DNA of 64,000 bases from Neorhizobium sp. SOG26 (GTDB lineage Bacteria; Pseudomonadota; Alphaproteobacteria; Rhizobiales; Rhizobiaceae): assembly GCF_003491345.1 (NCBI RefSeq), contig NZ_CP025512.1:2970001-3034000 (forward strand). Direction: 5' to 3'. This document shows positions 26,685 through 37,074 of this stretch, piece by piece; position 1 is the stretch's first letter, and every line of letters starts with the position of its first letter. The notes below the pieces were generated by a model. The model ran no database searches and was not told the DNA's origin. It saw only the letters and a program-made list of their open reading frames with translations. A program made the position numbers and the translations under genes.

Positions 26685-27394
26685 CGAAGCCGCTTCTCGA
26701 GGTCTCGGATATCCACGTTTCCTATGGGCGCGCCGAGGTGCTGCACGGCATCTCGCTTGAGATGCAGCCCGGCAGTATCGTCACTGTCATCGGCGCCAAC
26801 GGGGCAGGAAAATCCACGCTCCTCAATGCGATCATGGGCATCGTCCCGTCAAAGGGCACGATCCTCTATGACGGCGCGCCAGTGCCGCGTTCGGTGGAAG
26901 AGCGTGTCGCCGCCGGCCTCTGCCTCGTTCCGGAAAAGCGCGAACTCTTCTCCACCATGTCGGTCGAAGACAATATCGAGCTCGGCGGCTTCCTGCGCAA
27001 CGCAGCCGACCGGGACAGGACGCGGGCGGACGTCTATGAACGCTTTCCGCGGCTGAAGGAGCGGCGCAAGCAGCTTGCCGGCACATTGTCAGGCGGTGAG
27101 CGGCAGATGCTGGCGCTGGCGAGAGCGCTGATGGCGCGGCCGCGCCTGCTGTTGCTTGATGAACCGAGCCTTGGTCTCGCACCAAAGATCGTCATCGACA
27201 TCCTCAACATCGTCTCGGAATTGCGCAAGACCGGCGTCTCGATCCTGCTGGTCGAGCAGAATGCCCGCGCGGCCCTCGAGATCGCCGATCACGGTTATCT
27301 GGTGGAGCTTGGCGAAGTGAAACTCTCGGGCGCCGCATCTGACCTCGCCAGCAACCCGGCCCTGATGGAAAGTTACCTCGGCACCCACGCCTGA
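26681..27394 (+). CDS. ABC transporter ATPase, LivF-like
   Basis: The second ATPase subunit, 237 residues. Walker A is GANGAGKST, the signature [15 protein letters not shown], Walker [13 protein letters not shown], and the switch histidine is replaced by the LVEQNA form normal for LivF. The start overlaps the preceding stop (ATGA). It closes the importer operon; I see no convincing terminator in the 268 nt before the tRNA gene. Confidence 0.93.
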   Translation: MTKPLLEVSDIHVSYGRAEVLHGISLEMQPGSIVTVIGANGAGKSTLLNAIMGIVPSKGTILYDGAPVPRSVEERVAAGLCLVPEKRELFSTMSVEDNIELGGFLRNAADRDRTRADVYERFPRLKERRKQLAGTLSGGERQMLALARALMARPRLLLLDEPSLGLAPKIVIDILNIVSELRKTGVSILLVEQNARAALEIADHGYLVELGEVKLSGAASDLASNPALMESYLGTHA

Positions 27395-27662
27395 CCGGAA
27401 GCAGGACACTTCAGCCGCAATCTCATCAGTGATGCCCTGAAGAGCAGGGACCCTTTCACTAACCACATACGCCAGGATCGCAGCGAGATCATCCTGCCCG
27501 GTGCCGAGACCAGCGGCGGCTTCATGGCAGACATCGATTCTTTGGGCAGGTAACTTCGACAGCTATGTCTGGACCAACCGGACCGGGCCTTTGTAAGGGG
27601 CATCTAGCCATAGCTGGTAGCGGCGGGGTGACCACTCGTCTAGACGGGTATTGCCCATCAGA

Positions 27663-27752
27663 TGGCGGAGAGGGTGGGATTCGAACCCACGATACGGTTG
27701 CCCGTATGCCGCATTTCGAGTGCGGTGCTTTCGACCACTCAGCCACCTCTCC
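27663..27752 (-). tRNA. tRNA-Ser (anticodon CGA)
   Basis: A 90-nt class II tRNA with encoded CCA. The acceptor stem GGAGAGG pairs with CCTCTCC, the anticodon stem CCGCA/TGCGG encloses CTCGAAA (anticodon CGA at 27716-27718), a long variable arm follows, and the T-loop is GGTTCGAATCC. It reads UCG codons. A promoter-like pair lies just upstream. Confidence 0.97.
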
Positions 27753-27788
27753 GGTCGATTCTGGTCGGCGCTCTGTGGCGCGGGCTGT

Positions 27789-27817
27789 CTCATAGCGACG
27801 ATTGGTGGTGCTGGCAA
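27789..27817 (-). promoter_or_regulatory. Sigma70-like promoter for tRNA-Ser
   Basis: Read leftward, TTGCCA (27817-27812), a 17-nt spacer and TATGAG (27794-27789) would start transcription about 30 nt before the tRNA 5' end. Confidence 0.5.
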
Positions 27818-27850
27818 GAGGCCAATCTCACTCATCTGCATCCATTTATC

Positions 27851-27879
27851 TTGACAGCTGTTTGTTCGTCGCGTATCGG
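27851..27879 (+). promoter_or_regulatory. Sigma70-like promoter for rplU-rpmA
   Basis: A consensus TTGACA (27851-27856), a 17-nt spacer and TATCGG (27874-27879) predict a transcript with a leader of about 175 nt before rplU. The leader contains a small CGAAGA/TCTTCG hairpin at 27966-27981. Apart from these elements I see nothing in 27753-28062. Confidence 0.55.
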
Positions 27880-28062
27880 GGCAAGCAAGTGGGAGTAGAA
27901 GAGATTCCGTTCCCCTGCTTGCGCTTTGGCTTCAGGCCGTTGCGCAGTTCACCGGCAGATATCCCCGAAGATTGTTCTTCGAAAACCCTGCTCAAGTCCG
28001 ACTGATAAAAAGACGGCCGCCTTGCCAAAGGCAGAGCCGGAACGAACATGAAAGGATAAAAA

Positions 28063-28374
28063 ATGTTCGCAGTCATCAAGACCGGCGGTAAGCAGTACCG
28101 CGTGGCAGCCAACGACGTGCTTACCATCGAAAAGCTGGAAGCCGAAGCTGGTTCCGTCGTTGAATTCAACGAAATCCTCGTAGTCGGCGTTGGCGCCGAT
28201 GCCAAGATTGGCGCACCTTTCGTTTCCGGTGCGACGGTCAAGGCCGAAGTGGTCGAGCATAACCGCGGCAAGAAGGTCCTGTCCTTCAAGAAGCGTCGCC
28301 GCCAGAATTCCAAGCGGATTCGCGGCCATCGCCAGCACCACACGGTTGTCCGCATCACGGACATCCTGGCTTAA
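28063..28374 (+). CDS. rplU: 50S ribosomal protein L21
   Basis: A 103-residue 23S rRNA-binding protein of the large subunit, full length. [15 protein letters not shown] at the N-terminus and [22 protein letters not shown] near the C-terminus ([10 protein letters not shown] core) are diagnostic. The gene is the first of the conserved rplU-rpmA pair, with a Shine-Dalgarno AAAGGA before the ATG and a promoter about 200 nt upstream. Confidence 0.98.
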   Translation: MFAVIKTGGKQYRVAANDVLTIEKLEAEAGSVVEFNEILVVGVGADAKIGAPFVSGATVKAEVVEHNRGKKVLSFKKRRRQNSKRIRGHRQHHTVVRITDILA

Positions 28375-28408
28375 TTTCAAGGGTTTCGAAGGTTAAAGGA
28401 GCACTCCA

Positions 28409-28678
28409 ATGGCACATAAAAAAGCTGGCGGTTCGTCGCGCAACGGTCGCGACTCACAGTCCAAGCGCCTTGGCGTAAAGAAGTTCGGCGGCGAAGCCGT
28501 CATCGCAGGCAACATCATCGTGCGCCAGCGCGGCACGCAGTGGCATCCGGGCGCCAATGTCGGCCTCGGCAAGGACCACACCATTTTCGCGCTGACGGCC
28601 GGTAATGTGAACTACCGTAAGAAGGCCAATGGCCGAGTGTACGTGTCGGTAATGCCGAAAGCCGAAGCAGCAGAATAA
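28409..28678 (+). CDS. rpmA: 50S ribosomal protein L27
   Basis: An 89-residue ribosomal protein whose N-terminus reaches the peptidyl-transferase centre. The start [16 protein letters not shown] and the block [11 protein letters not shown] are typical. It has no Firmicutes-type cleavable extension. It lies 34 nt after rplU and is followed by a strong terminator, which separates the ribosomal pair from the acetyltransferases. Confidence 0.98.
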   Translation: MAHKKAGGSSRNGRDSQSKRLGVKKFGGEAVIAGNIIVRQRGTQWHPGANVGLGKDHTIFALTAGNVNYRKKANGRVYVSVMPKAEAAE

Positions 28679-28744
28679 CCGGTGAGCGTTCTTAAGCAGC
28701 CGGTGTCACATCGACCCGGTTGAACGCTCAAGGTTCAGTCAGAA

Positions 28745-28779
28745 AAAAGGGAAGATGGGACACCACCATCTTCCCTTTT
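28745..28779 (+). terminator. Strong intrinsic terminator after rpmA
   Basis: A 14-bp perfect stem (28745-28758 with 28766-28779), AAAAGGGAAGATGG against CCATCTTCCCTTTT, around a 7-nt loop. Its symmetric A/T ends could work in both directions. Confidence 0.9.
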
Positions 28780-28804
28780 CCTTTGCCAACAGGAGGACTG
28801 AACC

Positions 28805-29452
28805 ATGCAAGGCGAATTACTGAGGGCGAGCCAATCCCGGCCGCCGGAAGAGCGGTTGCGGCCCGGCGGGCTGGAAACCTTGTCGAGAAGCGATTGCCCT
28901 GTCTTACTGTCGCAGAGCCTGGTGCTCCGCGCGCCCCATGAAGAAGACATCGACGCACTTGCCCATCTCGCCAACAATGCGAACATTGCGATCATGGTAT
29001 CGCGCATGCCGCATCCCTATACGGCTAAGGACGCAGCCGATTTCGTGCGACGCACGAAGACCGGCGAGATCGGCAAATGCGTCTACGCCATCACCTTGGC
29101 GGAAAATGGTGCCTTCATCGGCTGCTGCGCGCTGGAGCCGCAGGAGGATGAGCGTACCCTCGAGCTCGGCTACTGGCTGGGCGAACCCTACTGGAACCGC
29201 GGTTATGCCACGGACGCCGCTCATGCGCTGGTCGACATGGCCTTCCGCACCCGCAACCACGTCGATTATATCGACGCGCGGTGCCGGGTGACCAACATCG
29301 CCTCCCGGCGGGTCATCCAGAAATGCGGCTTCCAGTTCCAGGGTACCGGCATGATCGATTGCCTGGCCGTTGGCGCCATGGTCGCGGTGGAATGGTACCG
29401 GCTGGACCGCAAGACCTGGATGTCGTTGAGAAGCTGGGGAGAAATGCGATGA
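28805..29452 (+). CDS. GNAT-family N-acetyltransferase, RimJ/RimL type (first of a tandem pair)
   Basis: A 215-residue acetyl-CoA-dependent acetyltransferase. The RimJ/L pattern is clear: LVLRAPHEEDIDALAHLANN near residue 40, ELGYWLGEPYWNRGYATDAAHAL as the acetyl-CoA loop, and SRRVIQKCGFQFQGTG at the C-terminal motif. A GGAGG precedes the ATG. It sits between the rpmA terminator and a second GNAT gene that overlaps its stop by four bases. Proximity to ribosomal protein genes hints at protein N-terminal acetylation, but GNAT substrates cannot be read from sequence. Confidence 0.87.
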   Translation: MQGELLRASQSRPPEERLRPGGLETLSRSDCPVLLSQSLVLRAPHEEDIDALAHLANNANIAIMVSRMPHPYTAKDAADFVRRTKTGEIGKCVYAITLAENGAFIGCCALEPQEDERTLELGYWLGEPYWNRGYATDAAHALVDMAFRTRNHVDYIDARCRVTNIASRRVIQKCGFQFQGTGMIDCLAVGAMVAVEWYRLDRKTWMSLRSWGEMR

Positions 29453-30054
29453 ATGCCGCCCTGCTTCAGGCAACGCCTTCGGTTGTTTTGCCCGCGCCCT
29501 GCCCGGTCATCACCAGCGAACGGTTGATGCTCAGGCCGCACCGGCTGGAGGATGCGACCGCAATCGCCGAGTCTCTCAGCGACTTCAAGGTTGCCCGGAT
29601 GCTGGCCCGCGTTCCGCAGCCCTACCACCGGCAGGATGCGCTCGACTGGCTGGTTTCGCATGCTTCAGGCGCCCTGCCGGACTGGATGCTCGCCATCACC
29701 GCCGGTGATGACAGACACATAGGCATGGTCAGCCTGGAAAGCCGGCCGACCAGGTTCGGATCGAACACATGGCGGCTCGGTTACTGGCTGAACCGCAACC
29801 ACTGGGACCGCGGTTACATGACGGAAGCCGTCGCAGCGACTCTCGAGCAGTTCTTCCGGTACCTGCCGGATGCAACGATCTCCTCGGGCGCATTCGCGGA
29901 TAACCTTGCTTCGCTGAACATCCAGAAAAAGCTGGGCTTCCGCATTGTTGATGCGAACCAGGTGTTCAGCCTTGCCCGCAATCGAATGGTGCCCCACGTG
30001 GAAACCTTGCTCGTGCCGGAAGATTTCCGCCCCACCGCGGCAATCCGCCCGTGA
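29449..30054 (+). CDS. GNAT-family N-acetyltransferase, RimJ/RimL type (second of a tandem pair)
   Basis: A 201-residue paralogue of the preceding gene, starting at the ATG that overlaps the upstream TGA. Blocks include SERLMLRPHRLEDATAIAES, the acetyl-CoA loop LGYWLNRNHWDRGYMTEAVA, and ASLNIQKKLGFRIVD. The two proteins share the same architecture and a similar P-x-P-Y motif before the first strand (MPHPYTAKDA versus VPQPYHRQDA), which points to tandem duplication and divergence. An 11-bp perfect hairpin follows the stop. Confidence 0.87.
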   Translation: MNAALLQATPSVVLPAPCPVITSERLMLRPHRLEDATAIAESLSDFKVARMLARVPQPYHRQDALDWLVSHASGALPDWMLAITAGDDRHIGMVSLESRPTRFGSNTWRLGYWLNRNHWDRGYMTEAVAATLEQFFRYLPDATISSGAFADNLASLNIQKKLGFRIVDANQVFSLARNRMVPHVETLLVPEDFRPTAAIRP

Positions 30055-30062
30055 CATCCAAC

Positions 30063-30089
30063 GGAACCGGCGGGCAAGCCGCCGGTTCC
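30063..30089 (+). terminator. GC-rich hairpin after the GNAT pair
   Basis: GGAACCGGCGG (30063-30073) pairs with CCGCCGGTTCC (30079-30089) around a 5-nt loop. It lacks a T-run, so it is likely a weak or Rho-assisted terminator. Confidence 0.55.
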
Positions 30090-30181
30090 TCATCAAGACG
30101 CAGCTATTCGTCCGGCATCGCGACCATTGTCCCTGCCGATGCCCTATTGGCGCTTATAGCTGGCGCACATCATGATAATCT

Positions 30182-30210
30182 TTGACCTGCGCCCTTACCG
30201 GCGATATCGA
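30182..30210 (+). promoter_or_regulatory. Possible promoter for obgE-proB-proA
   Basis: TTGACC (30182-30187), a 17-nt spacer and TATCGA (30205-30210), about 65 nt before the obgE ATG. Confidence 0.35.
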
Positions 30211-30246
30211 CTTTGACAACATGCCCCTCATCAAAAGGTCAGGTGA

Positions 30247-32505
<2,259 letters not shown>

Positions 32506-32513
<8 letters not shown>

Positions 32514-33789
32514 TAAGGTCACCCAGGTGGATGACGTCTCCGCAATCATGGCCGAGATCGGTCGCAATGCCAGGCAGGCTGGGCGCGCACTCGCTACGGC
32601 CTCCACGGAAGCGAAGAACAAGGCCCTGCATGCGATGGCCGATGCCATCATCGCCGCTGAGGCCGATATTCTCGCGGCCAACGCCGCGGACCTGAAGGAG
32701 GTCGAAGGCAAGGACCTGCTGCCGTCCTTCATCGATCGCCTGACGCTGACCGAGAAGGGTATTGCCGGCATGGCGCAGGCGCTGCGCGAGATTGCCGAGT
32801 TCAAGGATCCGGTCGGAGAAATCATCGCCGCCTGGGACCGTCCTAATGGCCTGCATATCGAGCGCGTGCGCACCCCGCTTGGCGTGATCGGCGTGATCTA
32901 TGAAAGCCGTCCCAATGTGACGGCCGATGCGGGCGCGCTGTGCCTCAAGGCCGGCAATGCCGTCATCCTGCGCGGCGGCTCTGACTCAGCCCGCTCCTCC
33001 AAGGCAATCCACGCCTGCCTCGTCGCTGGCCTGAAAGCTGCCGGCCTGCCGGAGCATGCGATCCAGATCGTGCCTACCACTGACCGTGCCGCTGTTGGCG
33101 CCATGTTGTCAGGCCTTGATGGTGCGATTGATGTCATCGTGCCGCGCGGCGGAAAAAGCCTTGTTGCACGCGTCCAGAACGAGGCGAGGGTGCCGGTCTT
33201 CGCCCATCTTGAAGGCCTGTGCCACATCTATGTCGATGCGTCGGCCGATCTTGAAATGGCCAAGTCCATCGTGGTCAACGCCAAGATGCGCCGCACCGGC
33301 GTTTGCGGCGCAGCCGAGACGCTTCTGGTCGACAGTGCTGCAATCGGCACGCATCTGATGCCGATCCTTGAAGCACTTACCGAGGCCGGGTGCGAAATCC
33401 GGGCATCGGCGGCGGTGCTGAAGGTGTTTGCAGGCTTCAAACCGGCGACGGAAGAGGATTGGCGCACGGAATATCTGGATGCCGTCATCTCGGTTGCGAT
33501 TGTCGATGGCATCGGCGGCGCGATCCGCCATATCAGCACCTATTCGTCCAACCATACGGAAGCGGTGATCGCCGAGGATCCGGCGGTTGTTGCGCAGTTC
33601 TTCAACGAGCTCGATTCCGCAATCCTGCTGCACAATGCCTCGACGCAATTCGCCGATGGTGGGGAATTCGGCATGGGCGGCGAGATCGGCATCTCGACCG
33701 GCAAGATGCATGCGCGTGGACCGGTCGGTGTCGAACAGTTGACGTCGTTCAAATACCGCGTCCATGGCACCGGCCAGACACGACCCTGA
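32506..33789 (+). CDS. proA: Gamma-glutamyl phosphate reductase
   Basis: The NADPH-dependent second step of proline synthesis, which takes unstable gamma-glutamyl phosphate from ProB. The enzyme is 427 residues from the ATG at 32506; a second ATG nine nt earlier is in frame. ALDH-like blocks are visible: [22 protein letters not shown] and the catalytic cysteine in [11 protein letters not shown]. The C-terminal [22 protein letters not shown] end begins with [14 protein letters not shown], as expected. The start lies inside the proB stop region, consistent with coupled translation. Confidence 0.97.
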
Positions 33790-33826
33790 TCACGTGGCGG
33801 GGGAGAGGGTCGAGCGCAAATATCTG

Positions 33827-34423
33827 ATGATGCCGCATGTGGAGCGCGGTATGGTGGTTGGCCTTTTCGGCGGATCCTTCAACCCGCCGCATGCCGGCCA
33901 TCAACTGGTGAGCGAGATCGCGCTGCGAAGGCTTCAGCTCGACCAGATGTGGTGGATGGTGACGCCGGGTAATCCGCTGAAGAGCAGGTCGGAACTTGCC
34001 TCGCTCAGCGACCGGATCGCCATGAGCGAAAAGCTGAACCACGATCCCCGCATCAAGGTCACTGCCTTCGAGGAAACGCTCGGCGGCGCCTACACCGCCG
34101 ATACGCTGGCCTACGTCAAGGCTCGCAATCCGCAGGTTCACTTCGTCTGGATCATGGGTGCCGACAGCCTCAAGACTTTCCACCTGTGGCAGAAGTGGCG
34201 CCGCATCGCCTGCACCTTCCCGATCGCCGTCATCGACCGGCCGGGGTCGACGCTGTCATTCCTGTCGTCCAAGATGGCCCGCACCTTTGATTACGCGCGA
34301 ATTGACGAAGACGATGCCGCGACGCTTTGGAAACGCCCGGCCCCCGCATGGACCTTCCTGCACGGCCCGCGCTCCAGCCTGAGCTCAACCGCGCTTCGTG
34401 CTGCCGCTTCGCGCGCCCGATGA
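33827..34423 (+). CDS. nadD: Nicotinate-nucleotide adenylyltransferase
   Basis: This enzyme makes deamido-NAD from nicotinate mononucleotide. The nucleotidyltransferase signature GLFGGSFNPPHAGH lies near the N-terminus. Blocks WWMVTPGNPLK, IMGADSLKTFHLWQKW and a C-terminal RSSLSSTALR (the ISSTxIR equivalent) are present. At 198 residues it is a normal length. The ATG at 33827 (a second follows at once) is preferred; the frame opens earlier, inside the end of proA. The rhizobial gene order proA-nadD-rsfS-rlmH supports the call. Confidence 0.94.
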   Translation: MMPHVERGMVVGLFGGSFNPPHAGHQLVSEIALRRLQLDQMWWMVTPGNPLKSRSELASLSDRIAMSEKLNHDPRIKVTAFEETLGGAYTADTLAYVKARNPQVHFVWIMGADSLKTFHLWQKWRRIACTFPIAVIDRPGSTLSFLSSKMARTFDYARIDEDDAATLWKRPAPAWTFLHGPRSSLSSTALRAAASRAR

Positions 34424-34604
34424 GCCGCGTGTACGCCAGCGGACGAAAGCCGGATTCGATGACCTCGCCGCCTTTCAGATCCCTTGAAAGATCGACGGTT
34501 CGATGCCACCTTAAATTAGCGGCCGAGTCTTTTGCCCGGGACCGCTTCAAGTGCTGTTACGGAAGAAAGGAACAACCCTGACAACAGTACACGCCAAGGG
34601 AAAG

Positions 34605-34994
34605 ATGGCCTCCGTCCTCCCACAGAGCCTGGAACGTGGCGCCGATGCTGCCGCCCGTGCTCTAGAACTGGTCCTCGCAAGCCTTGAGGACTCCAAAGCC
34701 GAAGATATCGTCACCATCAACATTGCCGGAAAGTCGGCGCTGGGAGACTACATGGTTGTTGTCTCCGGGCGATCGAGCCGCCATGTCATGGCCATCTGCG
34801 AACACCTGATCTCCGACCTGAAGGACGAGGGACTGGGCGGCGCACGCGTCGAAGGCCAGGAAGCAGGCGACTGGGTCCTGATTGACACGGGCGATATCAT
34901 TATCCATGTGTTCCGCCCCGAAGTCCGCGAGTTCTACAACATCGAAAAGATGTGGGCCGCTCCGGAAGTCGAGGAAGGCACATCGTTGCACTGA
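34605..34994 (+). CDS. rsfS: Ribosomal silencing factor RsfS
   Basis: A protein that binds L14 and blocks subunit joining in stationary phase. Core blocks are SLEDSKAEDIVTINIAGKS, GDYMVVVSGRSSRHV and VLIDTGDIIIHVFRPEVREFYNIEKMW, which begins VLIDTGDIIIHVF. The annotated ATG at 34605 gives 129 residues. The frame is open further upstream; LTTVHAKGK, from a CTG at 34578 with AAGGA seven nt before it, or a GTG at 34551, may be the true N-terminus. The start is therefore uncertain, the identity is not. Confidence 0.92.
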   Translation: MASVLPQSLERGADAAARALELVLASLEDSKAEDIVTINIAGKSALGDYMVVVSGRSSRHVMAICEHLISDLKDEGLGGARVEGQEAGDWVLIDTGDIIIHVFRPEVREFYNIEKMWAAPEVEEGTSLH

Positions 34995-35020
34995 ACGGTT
35001 CGGGCGTAGCCTGAACCGGT
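34995..35020 (+). terminator. Hairpin after rsfS
   Basis: ACGGTTCGGGC-type left arm pairs with GCCTGAACCGGT (35009-35020) with one wobble or bulge. No T-run follows, so attenuation is at most partial. Confidence 0.3.
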
Positions 35021-35101
35021 GCCGCTGCTAGATTGAATACGCGCCGGGCCATTGTTCGGTGCAGAGTTGATTTCGGCGGCAAAAATCACGGGTTCTGGGA
35101 T

Positions 35102-35584
35102 ATGCGCATCAGCCTTTTTGCCGTGGGACGGCTCAAAACCGGACCGGAGAAGGATCTTGCGTCCCGTTACCTCGATCGTTTTGCAAAAGCTGGTCCGGCA
35201 ATTGGCCTGGAGCTTGCAAAGCTCGTTGAAGTCCAGGAAAGCCGCGCCTCAAACAGCGACACCCGAAAACGCGAAGAAGCAGACATGCTGGAAAAGGCGC
35301 TGCCCGATGGGGCGGTGCTTGTGCTTCTGGATGAACGGGGCAAGACCTTCGACAGCGAAGGCTTCGCCAACCTGATCGGTCGCTACCGGGACGACGGAAA
35401 ACGCGACTTGATGCTCGCGATCGGCGGCGCGGACGGGCTCGACCCTGATCTGCGAAGCAAGGCTGACGTCGTTCTGAACCTCGGCGCGATGACCTGGCCG
35501 CATCAACTGGTGCGGATCCTGATCGCCGAGCAGCTTTATCGCGCTGTGACCATTCTTTCCGGCCATCCGTACCATCGCGTATAG
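35102..35584 (+). CDS. rlmH: 23S rRNA pseudouridine-1915 N3-methyltransferase
   Basis: A SPOUT methyltransferase of 160 residues acting on helix 69 of the 70S ribosome. The trefoil-knot SAM site is seen as LMLAIGGADGLDP and NLGAMTWPHQLVRILIAEQLYRA, whose core is TWPHQLVRIL, with the C-terminal HPYHRV. The start MRISLFAVGRLK at 35102 is typical; the longer upstream frame is not. It follows rsfS, as in most rhizobia, so this run of genes serves ribosome maturation. Confidence 0.95.
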   Translation: MRISLFAVGRLKTGPEKDLASRYLDRFAKAGPAIGLELAKLVEVQESRASNSDTRKREEADMLEKALPDGAVLVLLDERGKTFDSEGFANLIGRYRDDGKRDLMLAIGGADGLDPDLRSKADVVLNLGAMTWPHQLVRILIAEQLYRAVTILSGHPYHRV

Positions 35585-35676
35585 ACTTTGTTTACCATCA
35601 AACACGATGTTGTTTGTGGCCTCGCAGCAGGATCCAGCTTACGCTTTTCCTGATCCGGCGAGAATTCGGGGTTCAC

Positions 35677-37074
35677 ATGAGGCACCAGACGCGATCGCAC
35701 CGAAGGGCTCTGCTGTTGGCGGCGGGGCTTGGCCTGTCGCTGCTCTCTCCTCCGTTGTGCGTTCCGCAGGCCGCAGCGCAAACGGTTGACGCCTCCCCCT
35801 CCGAACAGACCGTAGACCCCACTGCCGATCTTCAGCGCCGCCGCAACGAGACGCGCGGTGAGCTGGAAGTGCTCACCAAGACGATGAAGCTGTCGCTTGA
35901 AAAGATGGCAGCGATCGAACGCAGCATTGCCGACACGCGCAAGAACAGTGCCGACATCCGCCAAGCCCTGATCGCATCCGCCGCGCGCCGCAAGGAGTTC
36001 GAGGAGAAGATCTCTGCGAGCGAAAAGCGCATCACAGATCTCAAGGTCGAGCAGGACAAGATCCACGCTTCCCTGCGCAGCCGTCGCGCGGTCCTTGCTG
36101 AAGTGCTGGGCGCGCTTCAGCGCATGGGCCGCAACCCTCCGCCTGCCCTCCTTGTCACGCCCGATGATGCGCTCGCATCCGTCCGAAGCGCTATCCTGCT
36201 GGGCGCCGTCGTGCCAGGCATGCGTGGAGAAGCCGAAAAGCTGGTCGCGGACCTGCGCGAACTAGTGGCGCTGCAGGCGCAGGCAGAGGTAGAGAAAAAG
36301 GCCGTTTCCGAAACGATCAGCGCCAGCCTTGAGGAAGAGCGGCGCATGGATCTTCTGCTCGCCGAAAACGACAAGCTGAACCAGCAGAGCGTCGCCGAGC
36401 TTGACGCCGAACGTCGCCGCTCGGAGGAACTCGCAGGCCGCGCCAACACGCTCGACGGGCTGATCCAGTCGCTCGAAAGCGAGATCGCCTCCGTGCGGGA
36501 AGCAATCGACCAGGCGCGGGCGGAAGAAGAACGGCAACGGCTGATGTCGGAGGCGGAGCGCGAAAAAGCCCGGCAACTGGCCGAAAGCGGCGTGCCTGAC
36601 AAAAACCGCATTGCGCCCGCATATGCGTTTTCAAGCCTCAAGCAGAAGCTGGAGCTTCCTGTGGCGGGAGAAGTATTGCGTTGGTTCGGTGATGCCGATG
36701 GGACGGGTCACACGGCAAGGGGCATGACGGTTGCTTCCAATCCAGGTGCGGTCGTAACCGCGCCAGCGGATGGCCTGGTCGTGTTCGCCGGTGCTTTTCG
36801 TAGCTACGGTCAAACCATCATCCTCAATGCCGGAGACGGATATCATCTCGTTCTCACCGGCATGGACCAAGTGAATGCGCGGCAGGGAAAGTTCGTATTT
36901 GCAGGCGAACCCATTGCCGTGATGGGTGAGAAAAGAGTGGCAAGTGCAATGGCATTGGCGCTGGAAACAGATCGTCCAACGCTTTACATTGAATTTCGAA
37001 AAGACGGCACTCCGGTTGATTCTAAGCCGTGGTGGGCCGCGAAGGAAACTGGAAGGGCACGAAATGATTCGTAG
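35677..37074 (+). CDS. Murein hydrolase activator EnvC-like protein (coiled coil plus M23 domain)
   Basis: A periplasmic regulator of cell-wall amidases in septation. The 465-residue protein starts with a signal peptide (cleavage near AAAQT). A long coiled coil (~45-310) is rich in Glu/Lys/Arg heptads, for example RKEFEEKISASEKRITDLK. A C-terminal LytM/M23 domain (~330-450) has the fold marks GMTVASNPGAVVTAPADG and YGQTIILNAGDGYHLVL. The zinc ligand motifs HxxxD and HxH are not complete here, as in EnvC-type degenerate, non-catalytic LytM domains. It overlaps ctpA by 11 nt. Confidence 0.9.
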   Translation: MRHQTRSHRRALLLAAGLGLSLLSPPLCVPQAAAQTVDASPSEQTVDPTADLQRRRNETRGELEVLTKTMKLSLEKMAAIERSIADTRKNSADIRQALIASAARRKEFEEKISASEKRITDLKVEQDKIHASLRSRRAVLAEVLGALQRMGRNPPPALLVTPDDALASVRSAILLGAVVPGMRGEAEKLVADLRELVALQAQAEVEKKAVSETISASLEEERRMDLLLAENDKLNQQSVAELDAERRRSEELAGRANTLDGLIQSLESEIASVREAIDQARAEEERQRLMSEAEREKARQLAESGVPDKNRIAPAYAFSSLKQKLELPVAGEVLRWFGDADGTGHTARGMTVASNPGAVVTAPADGLVVFAGAFRSYGQTIILNAGDGYHLVLTGMDQVNARQGKFVFAGEPIAVMGEKRVASAMALALETDRPTLYIEFRKDGTPVDSKPWWAAKETGRARNDS

